A stretch of 64,000 nucleotides of DNA from Eublepharis macularius (taxonomy: Eukaryota; Chordata; Lepidosauria; Squamata; Eublepharidae): NCBI RefSeq assembly GCF_028583425.1, contig NC_072790.1:154994397-155058396 (forward strand), in the 5' to 3' direction. The first letter of the stretch is position 1. The number at the start of each line of letters is the position of its first letter. Below, piece after piece: positions 41,773 to 54,200 of the stretch. The notes below the pieces were generated by a model. It worked only from the letters and a program-made list of their open reading frames with translations, was not told the origin of the DNA and made no database searches. A program made the position numbers and the translations under genes.

Positions 41773-42045
41773 AGCTCCTTTAAAAGTTGTTAGATGCTAC
41801 TAATTCCTTAGCAGTGCTGCAACCTGCATCTAAATTTGCAAGTGGCTTCAGATTTATAATTCTATAGTATGTGGCCTTGTCTCATCAACATACCATAAAT
41901 TTGCAGAGTTATGTGCATTGTGCTTCTTGTGTATGTTTTTCCCCCTCCTCCGTGTGACATTATGCCTGAAGAAGGATTACTGGACTAACAATTGTATTTA
42001 TATTGGTTTGCATTTCTGTTTTTAGTTTGTTTTTAAAGCAAAACC

Positions 42046-42206
42046 ATGGGAATCCAAGGTTTGCTCCAGTTTATCAAAGAGGCTGCAGAATCTACCCACG
42101 TGAAGAAGTACAAAGGGCAAGTGGTTGCTGTGGATACTTACTGCTGGCTACACAAAGGAGCTTATGCATGTGCTGAAAAGCTAGCCAAAGCAGAACCCAC
42201 CAATCA
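42046..42206 (+). CDS. EXO1: EXO1 first coding exon, residues 1-53
   Basis: The exon begins at 42039 (acceptor TTTTAAAG), so 7 nt of 5' leader precede the ATG. It encodes M-G-I-Q-G-L-L and catalytic D30 in V-A-V-D-T-Y-C-W. The donor is GTAAGT. The processed N-terminal Gly2 lies in the FEN1-family active site. Confidence 0.97.
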
Positions 42207-45200
42207 GTAAGTTTTAAAGCAGTTTGACTAACCAAATTGGAGTTTGTTGAAGTAGGGATGCTTTTGCTGAATGACACATACCCTTCTGGACTATTCGGAA
42301 GCTAATAGGTTGTAAACGGTATTCTTTAATTTGAAAGCAAGTGGTCATTATTCAAGGGGCAAAATGTTTTCATATATTATTCTGAGGTCTGTGTGAATTC
42401 TGCAGAGTTCTCATTCTTCAACAATCCAAAATAAATAGGAAAACAGAGTATACCCAATATGCTGTCAAATGCCCAAAGTAAATTGGGAGGGGAAACATCT
42501 TTGTGATTGCCTTTTAAACTTTTTAAAGGTTATGGTCTTGTAACAGGCTGCTTAATTCATATTGTTAACAGGAGTTACACAGCCTGTGCACAGGACTGAT
42601 GCCAAAAATCATAGGTCTGAAAAATGGGGGAATTTTCCATTTTAAGTTTATAAATAAACTGAAATAAAAAGGAAGATGCATTCCTTAGGATTTGGAGTGT
42701 GATTTGAATATCATAAAACTTAAGTTAGAATGTTTGATATGCATCTTTTATTTATTTTCGTAGCTCAGCAGTAACTTCTGCTGATACACAAGGCTAGGAT
42801 AGTGAGGTGAAGTTTTAGTATTGCAAAGTCTTGGGGAAATTTCATGTGAATTTCACTAGAACTGAATTTCCGCTAGTCACTTACATTTTAGCATTAAGAT
42901 GAACACTTGATGCTGGATACATGACAAATATACTACTTTTTTACAGATATGTCACTTACTGTATGAAACTGGTGGATATGCTTTTGTCCTTTGGAGTCAA
43001 ACCAGTTCTTGTATTTGATGGATGCACGCTGCCTTCCAAAAAGGAAGTTGAAAAGTCACGAAGAGAGTAAGTCATTAAAAAAATAGTCTTCATACTACAG
43101 TATAATATACCTTTATCTACAAAAGTAGCCAGTATTAACGTGTCAGGATATAAGAGTCCTAGCTAGTTTGCTGAAGCTAAATAGCTCTGAATCTGGTCTG
43201 TATGTGTGAGACATCCCCTAAGAACCCAAAGTGTACTGCCTTGAGTTCCTAGATGGAAGATTGAGAATGCACAGATGTGTGCTTAAGAGACTGGGGATCT
43301 TGTATAAAAAAAGGCACAGGTCTTTGTTTTTCAATGTTTTTTTCTGCATAAGAAGTCAACTTTTTGATCTCATTAATGAGGGCAGGACTTTGGAAAAAAT
43401 GAGCAGTACAAAAAAATCCTGTGTTATGTGATATCTCTTATGTTTGATCTTAGCCAAAAGGTCAAGAAGTGATGTTATATCTAATCTATATCACAGTCGC
43501 TTATGCTGCTGGAGAATGATTCTGTCCTTGTGACTTAATTTTTCAATTCGATTTTAAAAAAAATATTCAATACTGAACACACACATATCCCTAAGGTATT
43601 CTTCTCATCTTCTTGCTGTCTTGGACTTTCCTTTATAGCGTAGCCCTTAATCTCCCTCTTTTGGAAAAGCAGCTTGAGAAAAGTTTCTGAACTCTCTGGA
43701 GCATTCTCTAATACAATGAAAGAAGGTTTATTTGAAAGCAGAATTTAGCATTGCTTTTCAATGTTTTTAGGACTGGAGATCTTAATCCATAGCTTTTATC
43801 ACCTTTATACCAAACAAATCTTATATAAGTTAGCCTGCTCAAAGTCACCAGGCCTAATGGTCTAATATTGAATTTAACTTCCTCTGTCTTTATTTTCATT
43901 TCCTTTTATTTCTATCTTTCTGGTTCATAAGTGTAACAGGGGAGTGGGAAATCTTTTGTGAGTATTTGCAATTCTAATGGCACCCATTTGCTCATGTCAA
44001 GAAAACGCCAAGCAAATCTTCTAAAGGGGAAACAGCTGCTCCGGGAGGGGAAACTATCAGAAGCTAGAGAATGTTTTGCACGAAGCATTAACATCACGCA
44101 TGCTATGGCCTGTGAAGTTATTAAAGTAAGTAGTAAGCTTTAATTAGTAAGCTGTTTGCTACCGTCTTCTACCTTTTATATTTCTTGCTGGAATATTTTT
44201 CTTTCCTGAAATACTCTAGTGTGTGTTGCTCAACCAAGGTGCAGGCTCAGAGCAGTCCACCAACCCCTTTTGACCATACTTTCATTGCCGGTAGTCCAGC
44301 TGGCTTTGGTCACGAACTAAACTTTCTAAGGGGACACCCTCCTATTGTGGAATAGCCCCCTGATGAGGTACACCAGCTCCTTTAGCCTTCTATAATGCCT
44401 GTCAGCCTGGGTTATTGCGGAGGGCTTTTTGCTGATGGCTGCTAGATGAACAACTTGCTACTACTTATTGTACCTGTTGATTTATAAGACTGTAAGGCAG
44501 TGGGGTTTTGAAGTGGTAAGGGGGGTAAATGTCTTTCTCAGTTATGGGTGAGATTTTTAAAATTATTATTGTAGATATTTACATTCTGTATTGTTAGATG
44601 ACCTGAGTACATTGGAAGTAGATCAAGATGGGTAGCTGTGTTAGTCTGTCTGTAGAAGCAGAAAAGAGCAAGAATCCAGTAGCACCTATAAGACTAACAA
44701 AATTTGAGGTAGGGTATGAGCTTTTGAGCCACAGCTCACTTCTTCAGATACCCTACCACAAATTTTGTTAGTCTTATAGGTGCTACTGGATTCTTGCTCT
44801 TTTATATTTGAAATGTATGCTATAAATACTGTTAATAAATGAAAACTAAGAAAAGCCCTGCTGAATCAGTCCAGTGAATCATCTAGTCCAACCTCCTCTT
44901 TTACACAGTTACAAACCAGTTCTGAGGGACCAATAAACAAGGCCCAGAAGCCAAGGCCTTCCCCTGACATTGCTTCCTAACACTGGGATTCAAAGGTTTG
45001 CTGCCTTATGGAGGATCCCTTTAGTCAGTTTGGCTAGTAACCACTGAAGGATCTCTCCTCCAGGAATCTGTCTAACTCTTTTTTAAAGCCATGTATGCCC
45101 ATGGCTTCTGCTGGCAGTGAATGCTCGTGGCCATCACTACACCCATTGGTAATTTAATCACTCATTGATTCTTTTGTCCATCCTAAATGTGCTGCCCATA

Positions 45201-48200
45201 AGAGACAAGCTTATCACTTTGGTGAAAACTGAACCAAAGTGTAATTCTTTGTATGAACCTGACCTGTGCCAAAACACATTGGAAAACAGTAGACTGGCTC
45301 AGAGTAGCAACTAGGTAATGTGTGGAGAAGCTAGAGGATATTGAAGAGACAAGTGGAAGTGCAAGTTGTTGAACTACTGGAGGAGAGAGCTTGTTCTAGT
45401 GATGCTGCTATGGTATTACCAGCCATGGCGACTGAAATATTCTTGGCAGGCTTGGTCCAGAGTTCATTAACCACATCCATTTTGGGAAATTTTGAAAAAT
45501 AAGGATTGTGAGAAAATTACTGTGATAGCAGTTAACATAGGTTTCTGATCTAAAAATCAGAGAGGAAGTGCTCCACTGACTTAGAGCATAAAGTAGTTGT
45601 ACTAGAGGACATACACAAGACCCTGGTTTAGCTCCTGACAGCTCTAATAAAGTGGATCTTGTATAGCATGACTTGCTCCCTGGATGACCACTGCTAGTTG
45701 GGGCAACAGCAGTACCACACTGGATGCCTGACTGAGCTGACCAGAGATGCAGAGGAGTTAGCCGTGTTAGTCTGTAGTAGCAAAATCAAAAAGAGTCCAG
45801 TAGCACCTTTAAGACTAACCAACTTGATTGTAGCATAAGCTTTCAAGAATCACAGTTCTCTTCATCAGATGCAAGCTGACCAGGTGTATGATAGTTTCAT
45901 ATCTTCACAAATTACTCATATACAATTTTAAAATAAGAATATCAGTATATCACCAATCTTGGATTTGTATTTCCTGTGTAGGCTGCTCGGGCAAAAGGAA
46001 TAGACTGCATCGTTGCTCCATATGAAGCTGATGCTCAGCTAGCTTACCTCAACAAGACTGGAATAGTCCAAGCTATAATTACAGAGGATTCAGATCTTCT
46101 TGCCTTTGGGTGTAAAAAGGTAAGGAAAATGCTTATTTTATGCAAAGGGCAGTGGTGGGGCTCAAATCGACAGGGAAGCCCAGCTCCCTGATGCTATGTA
46201 CTCGAGCATAACAATATTGTTGCTGATCTCTTAACAATACCAATGAACTGGGAGCAGGCCATAGGCTCATCCTTTTTCTCACCTCTCTTCTCCCTCCTTC
46301 CCTCATCTATGAATTCTCTTTCCTTTTCTTTAACCATGGTTCATTGTTGTTTCTTAGCAACCCTAACCAGTCCTTGTTCCTGAGGGGGCGTTTCCTGTCA
46401 ATGTAAAGGGCAAACAGCCCTGTTCAGAGCTGCAAGCATCCCTGCTCCCTCCCCCCAATCTGGGGTGGCTCTGTCGGGCACATTTCCCTGAAAGCCTGCC
46501 TGGTTAGACCTGAGCCATGGTTCCTAGAAGGCTGGACTCAGGCTGCTCCCCTAACTCACCACTGACCTTGGCTGTGGAGGCCACCATTGTGAGGGTGGTG
46601 CCAGGCATCATGTGAGGAGAACGGAGGAGGCGGATGTGGACAAGCAAACCAGGGCAGCTGGATCCCCTGCTCTTGCTTATGAATCAGTGCATCCTTGCCC
46701 TTTTGAGCTGGAGATGAGGTATCTGTTAGGGTCTGCAGTGAGAGATGATAGTCAAATGTTTGCTTTTCTTTCCCAGGGGTGTAAGTGCTAAGTACTTACC
46801 TAATTTTGCAAAGTGCCCACGCTGTGCTTTCCCCACCACTGAGGTGCTTCGTGATTTAAGTCCGCAGGGCAGGGAGCTCTGAGATAGAGCTCTACGCCGC
46901 TGCCTTACGGACTAAGTTCAGAGGTGTTCATATAGGGTTGATGAGGTTTATATAGGGTGAGGAGCGTGATTGTGTACTGGGGCAAGGGCTTTGCCACTGC
47001 CAGGGCACAAGGGGATTGGTTGCAAAGTTAGTTGGCATCCGGGCTGTTTGGGTGGAGCCATGCCGGGGAGCGGTGCTGGTTGATTTTTTCCATTTTCATG
47101 GGCACTTATGGCCTATGTGGTCTTTTTTCATAGTGTAACTATCTGCCGCAATTTGGGGGCATTACTCAGCCTGCTGGTGCAGCATAGAAAGCTGACTAAA
47201 TCCATGTCTTACCTCCAGTTCACCAACTTTCACACCAGCACAGGAATTTTCACCTGAGGTCTGCTGGCAGCCAACTGCAATGGGGCAGTGCCAGCACAGC
47301 AGCCAGGCAGGGCGATGACAGGGAGCTAAGACGGAGTAATTCGGACTTATATTGGCTCAAGAGTGAGATATGCTGGTGTTACGGCTAGTTGTCTCACTGA
47401 GCACTTTCAGCCCCCCCCCCCCACTTAGGATTCAGCCCCCCACTTAGGATTATTCTGTTGGTTTGCTAATTTTTCTTTAACACACCGCCTTGCACAAAGT
47501 CCTTGCAGGTGCGGGATGGTGTGGTGCAGCAACTGGCAACACCAGGACTTATCTATTATTTTTCTTGTATTTGAAGGTGTTTCTGAAACTTGACAAGTTT
47601 GGAAACGGCTTGGAAATTGACCAGGCTCGGCTAGGGATGTGTAAACAGCTTGGTGATGTGTTTACAGAAGAGAAATTCCGCTACATGTGTATTCTGTCCG
47701 GCTGTGACTACCTTCCATCAATTCATGGCATTGGGTTAAGCAAGGCGTGCAAGTTACTAAAAATAGCCAACAATCCTGATATTATAAAGGTAATACAATG
47801 TTCATGGGATCTTGAATTAATTTGTGTTTCCCTAAACCTCCAGAGAAAATATGTATAAATCCTGAGGTTGATTGCTTTTAGGGAAGGTATTCAATTCAGT
47901 CATTTGTATGTTTAAAGGCCTGTCAAAATTTTTTTTACTGTTTGCTTAGATCTGTGTTTTTGTATATTGGTTTACTCTAAGTAGTGTGCTTTGTGAGCTC
48001 GGACATATATTAAGATAGTGTAGCATGTTGCTTTGAGTATATTTCTAATCCATGTGCTGACCACAACTTGATTGTCCCTTCTGTTTTCTTTTTTGATGTT
48101 ATTATCTCCTCCTTCCCTCTCTTTGGGAGGAATAGAAAATGATCTTTTTATTAATTCCTAATGAGGAACACTCTAAGATACTTCATTCTGTGATAATATA

Positions 48201-51200
48201 AGCTTTATCATTATTGTTGCATATTATTGAGCCCATATTTAGATGCTTTTAAAATCCAAAATCTATTGCAGAATAATTCTGGTTTATATGTCATTGTGTT
48301 TGCCATTTTAGTTTGTTTCTGTCTTTGCCTTTATCTACTTTGACTCCTTACTTAAGGAAAACAGTTGAGTTAATAAGTGCAGCCAACTTGTTTCAGAAAC
48401 CATACCCATTTCTGATTTTTTTGTTTGTTTTTCTGGTCTTTGAGGAGAATGGAAAGAAGAGGTAGAATGGAACGAAAGCTGTAGGTCATGTTGCTTGCCG
48501 TGAAGAGACACTTGGAACTTTAGAAAAAATTAAAATAAAGCTTAATTAAAGACTTAAAACATTTTCCACATATGCAGTGCATGCCTGTATGTTTGTGTTC
48601 CTTTGAAGGAAAAAAAAAACACTCACATTTAAAATAATAAGAGCAATATATCTGCTAACTAAGTGAAATTATCTTAAATAACTTGTCTGTTTCTCTTGCT
48701 AGGTCATTGGGAAAATAGGGCAGTACTTGAAGATGAATATAATAGTACCTGAAGAATACATAGAAGGATTTATTCGTGCTAATAACACTTTTCTCTATCA
48801 GCTGGTTTTTGACCCAATCAGAAGAAAACTTGTTCCTTTGAATGCTTACGATGATGATGTTAATCCAGAAACACTACTGTACGCTGGGAAGTATCCTTTA
48901 TCACCAAAAAATAGTAGTACAACTGTAGACTTTCATGAAGTTTCTGGAAATCCAGTGAGAATTAAACATTTCTGCTACTGTTCTAGGCAAACTTCCTTTG
49001 AAGAAAGCTCCACTGAACTCTGTGGGAAATATTTTTGAATAAGCGTGCCTAGAATAAAGGTGTAAAGCATTATTAATGTGGAAGCCAAACATATGATGAT
49101 TGGCAGGGGTGCGGATCGCTATGTACACATGTTCAGTCTTCATGTCTAAAGTAAGGGGATGGTGGTGGTCTGTTTTTGTAACAAGCTGAGCACAAGAGAG
49201 GAAAAAACCCAACCGTCTCCTGTGCCTTACTTGGCTGCGCTGTGCTATTTGCAGCATTATTCTTGCAGCCTGGCTCACTGCCAGTATCAACCAAGTTGGG
49301 AGAAAAATGCCTGTAGCAACAGAACGCAGTAAAGTAAAGCATGGAAGTGGACACAGTTTAGTTCCTCTTGCCTGCATCTCCTGTCCTTTTTGAAATAAAC
49401 CTACCACAATCCCTGCTTTAAATATATATGGATTCTCCCCTCTGCCCAGTATCATTTAGTTTGGCTCTCAGAATATGCTAGACATCTTTCAGTCTCTTGT
49501 AGAAATTTCTTTTGCAAAGAACTGCTCCTTCATGGTTTTGAAAAAAAAATTACATGGTGAGTTGGTCATTTGATCTCTTGCCGACATTCCATAGTTTTTA
49601 ACATCTAGGCTAAAATATGCACTGTACCCTATCATCAGTAGAATGTCTAAACTATTCAGAGTTTCCACTGTCCTATGTAAAATGTTCTAATGGTCTATGC
49701 AATAAGAATCTGAAATTTCTTCAATCATTTGTTTTGGGGGGGAAATTGTAGTTTTTTTAGATTTAATTTGGTAATCCCCCCACCCCAGATGGTGCTAAGC
49801 TAAGCTTGAGGAAAACTTCAACAACTTTACAATAATTCAGGCATCTGCAAAATCATTGTATGTTAATTAGTTCATTACTGAATTGGCCAGTACTAAAGTT
49901 GATTCTAATGTATGGCATAAATGTGTTTCTTAAAGTGCTGCTGGAAGTGATTAAGAGCCACATTATCTTTGTGTGGCACAGATTCTATTTGCACACTCCT
50001 TATGGATAGGAGTTCCTCCCTGGTTTAGGTTAAGTCCTACCTCTTGGGATCTACTGGTGAACTGTAATGAACAAGGAAAATTGCAAGGTTTGAGTAAGTA
50101 CCAGGATGGGTTGGATGTTAGGACAGAGGTCTATATTGTCTCTGGAAGTTTTTCTTTAAATGCTGTTTGCTTTTCAGGTTAAGTTTGTTCAGTTACAATT
50201 TAGGCTTAATTCCTGGGCTACTTTGACATATGGGATCTTGAGGGGAGGCCCCACCTTCCAAACAAAATTGCTTTGCCTTTCCTATCTATGCCAGGAGGTG
50301 GGAACTAGTTAACTCCTATCCATGAGAACATCACCAGATAAGAACTTCCTTTATTGTTTTTTTTTTCATGCTTCAAGCGGCTGTGTTTGACAGTTAAGAA
50401 TTTTTTATTAAAAATGACATCCTCCTAAAATCTAAAGCGGGGGATGCCAATACCAGAAAAGCATTTTTCTCTTAGCTCTTAACTTAGACACATAGGTGAT
50501 AGCACCGCTTTTCAAATTGCACTTGGAAATAAAGACATCCATACATTGGAGCAAATAGATTACTACAATCCTGATGTTTCACAGGTAACATTTAAGCTTT
50601 TAAATACACATGAATTGCCCTTGGGATTGCATGAATGTGAGAACTTAAGTTATCATGATATTTATTTGTTATTTACAGACTGCCTTTCTCACTGAGACTC
50701 AAGGTGAATTTTAATGTGTAAGTCAATATCCTGACTTATCTTGAAATAACTTCAGACATACAGTGTTTGGGTCAAATGGATGATATATATTATATGCCAG
50801 AAAGCAGAAGTGAACAGATCTTGATAGCAGTTGTATTATATTGATTGGGAGCTTTGATCTTGGGTCTTTTTCCAGTATTTTGTAAGTTCTTGGTCACTTT
50901 ATGGAACACGAACGCACTAGGGATTGATTTATAGTGACTCAGTCACATTTGGTCCCAAACTTGTGCTGTATAGCCTGGAACAAGTAGAAGATTGTATAAT
51001 GTTATGCTGTCAGTACTCATCTATCAACAATTCCTTTTCTTTCCTCCATGAGGAAAAGAGAAGCTGTCTAGTGAAGTCTAACTGCTTGCCTGGAGGCTAA
51101 ACCACCCCTCTGGATTTCCTTGGAGATTGAGGGAAAATGTGCTGAGTCATAAGAGCGGCAGTTGAAATTAGAGAGATGGTGGACTAGATGTCACAGTCAG

Positions 51201-54200
51201 GGCTATAATAAGTTCAGTAAAGCCACAGAGAGCTTTAAAGATAAGGGCAAAGAGCATAGGCTGGGTGTGAAAGAGAATGGCAAGGCAATGCAAAGGTATG
51301 AAGAAGTGTCACACGGTCACAGTGACAAGAAAGGCAAATTATTTTGGCACTGAAGTTTCGGTTAAAAGCAGGAGAATTGAAATGTGAAAGGAAGGCCAGA
51401 GAAGGAGGTCAAGATGAGAAATGACCAGGGATTTAGCTGAGGGGAGTGCTAGTTCAAGCATCATTGGCCATGGCTAATTATGTGTGTTCCACACACAAAA
51501 AAATCCTGGTGCACTTGCAGACTAGACCCTGTCTAAAAAAATAACAAGACCAAAAACATACAAGAATATAGCTAGAACAAGATAGTTTTTCAAAGGCTTA
51601 ATTTGATACCTGTTTTCTAATAAAAACAGTTCCATATCTATCGGGTGGCACTTTTTTCCCTTTAGCACACTTTCCCTTTCATTTCAATCTTAGTAATTCT
51701 TCTAAAATATGTTGTCTGTCTTCATCTGCTATAGTCTGTTCAGCCAAGAAGTTGCAGTTGGAATGACAAACCTATTGGTCAGAAGCCATCCAATTTAAAG
51801 AGTATTTGGAGCAGAGACTACAAGCCTGGTTTTGCTGCTGAGATTGTGCCAACTTCTGCACCATTGTTGGAGAAGTCCCCAACCAAAGGCATAGAGCGGC
51901 TAATTAGTACCAAAGGGCTGAAACTTCCACACAAAGCTGTGTTGGCAAAAAGGCAAAGACATGGTATGACTGCTAAATCTCTGGAAGTGTTTCTTGTGAA
52001 AAAGAAAATGTGAGCCCTATTCTAAAAGATTGTCAGAGTTGTTTTACTCATAGCATTTCTCTCCTTTTTGTATTCCTTTTGATACTTGCTTTGGAAAGAT
52101 AGGTAACACAATGGTAAAGTTATCTAATTGGCACAAGGAAATTTGGGATATTTTCATTTTGTGCAACCTGTTATTATTCCATGTGATATGTAGTGGTTTG
52201 AGTGTCAGCCTAGGATCAGGGAGACCCAGGTTTGAATTCCTACTTTGCCGTGGAAGCTTGCTGGGTGACCTTGGGCCGGTCACACACTCTCAGTGTAATC
52301 TACCCCTCAGTCTTGTTGTGAGGATAAAATGGAAGAGAAGAGAATGATGTAAGCCACTTTGGGTCCTCATTGAGGAGAAGGATATGGTATAAATGAAGAA
52401 AAATAAAGTAAGGATAAATAAATAAAATGTCTGTGCACTATGAACTGCGTACTTACAAAGTATGGTGACAGAGAAGAGTGTCCTATCAGGCAACTGGCAG
52501 ACACAGTAGTTTAAAAATATGGTGTGTGATAGCTTTTCTTGTTTGTCTTTTAAAAAGGGTTTTTTTCTGATTGCATAATTTCAGCCGTATTTTTCTCTAA
52601 GTGTCTAGTTTTGCCTTCACTTTACCAGTAATATTAAAGTACTAGCAACAGATCCCGGGTTTTTTTTTTTTTTTTTGAAAAACAGGCCCTAGAAAAACAG
52701 CACAGCCTTCTGAGGGGAGGGCCAGCTCACCTGGCCTTCCCGCCACTGCGCCTGCCTCTGGAGGGGCAGTCCAACTTGCCTGACCTTCCTGCCACTGCAC
52801 CAGCCTCCACAGTGTCAGCTCTGCAGGGACGAGCTGTTTTGCCTGGCCTTACTGCCGCTGTGTCAGCCTCCTGAGGGACAGGACGGCTTGCCTGGCCTTC
52901 CCGCCGCTGCACTGGCCCCTGGAGGGATGGGACGGCTTGCTTGGCCACAGCGGCGCCCTCTGGAGGCCATATTGACCACAATGCACTTTATATCCTGGTG
53001 CTCCTGAACAGGCGCACTAGGATAAAATGTGCATTGTCGGCAACATGGTTTGCCTATTATGTTTAAGGATTGCATTCTAGCCTTAAACAGACTGCTTTGC
53101 ATTAAGCTCCACTGAAATCAATGGAGTAAGCAGTGTCTTGATGGTTCAGCTGCTAATCTGAAATTGTAAAACCATGCCATTTTTGCCACTGAACTCAGAA
53201 GAATCTTTAGAGAATGTATGCTGTAAATGTTAGAGTGTGAAATTATTTATTGCAGTAGTTACACGCTAGGCTGTCTGCTTTAAAATAGCTTGGGACAATC
53301 AAACCTTTAGTCTGCCTGCTGGTTTGTCTGCTGCCATAAGCCAGTATATTGATTTAATATTTGGCAGGTTTCTGATTTGTTTCTTCTGTTATGACCAGCA
53401 TGACAACATTTCTTACAATGCAGTCCTATGCACTGAGTTTGGAGGGGATTACTCCCAGGTAAGTGCTCATAGGATTGCAGCTGTAATGTGCCTTTACCAG
53501 TCATTAAATGTTACTTAAAATTCCTTTGTGTATTTCAGTTTTGATTAAAATGTAATTGTTTATATCTAGAGGAACTATCAGATGGAGATCTCTTGAGCCA
53601 GTATTCCTTTTCCAACTCAAAAAAACCTAAAACAGAAAAGGATGAAGACATCAAGCATAATGCCGTTGTCAGTGCAGTGACTCCAACTAATGCTTCAATG
53701 GACCCTTCCAATAATAAAGAAACTTCAAACTCCCAGCCTCAACTTAGAAATAAATTTGCCTTTCTGCAGAAGAAGAATGAGCAAAGTGGTGCAGTTGTTG
53801 TTCCAGGAACCAGAAGCAGGTATGTTTGCTTTAAGTGTATTGTGTCAGTGTGAAATTCTTAAGGAATTTATTTCAGAGTAACAGCACAGTCTCCAAAAGC
53901 AGGGCATAGTTAAATAAGTCAGCCTCTTTAATCAGTATCTCACAGAATGTTAGAAGACAGGAGTAACAATTAAGGTTGTCTTCGAAGATATTATATTAAC
54001 CGATGCATTCAGCTCCTTTGCAAGTCAGTTAACAAGTGATGTTCCCCTGTCAACTGATTTGCATAGAGGGACAAAACACATAACTTAACATACATTTTTG
54101 GATTCTGACTTGCCAGCTTATTAAAACTCTTTATGGAACATTTTACACTGTCACGATGTGGATGGAGGAGCCTCTAGACCAGTTCAGCAGGGAGAGTATT

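Larger units (their letters stand above)
40421..42038 (+). other. EXO1 leader intron
   Basis: No further coding signal seen. It contains a (GT)n run (41121-41145) and a tRNA-type SINE (41555-41772), both listed separately. Confidence 0.5.
46120..50487 (+). other. EXO1 introns around exons 6 and 7, no elements assigned
   Basis: Apart from the exons 47577-47789 and 48703-48890, this stretch shows a C-run near 47411 and moderately GC-rich, repeat-like text at 46380-47340 that I could not classify. Confidence 0.3.

Noticed and set aside
48891..49038. Read-through of the EXO1 exon ending at 48890
   Set aside because: The frame stays open for 49 more codons, but the downstream exon at 50488 restores the conserved I-A-L-G-N-K-D sequence with correct phase, so 48890 is the donor.
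48901..49455. 184-codon minus-strand frame overlapping the EXO1 exon 48703-48890 flank
   Set aside because: No recognisable motif; the strand and position contradict the clear EXO1 splicing here.
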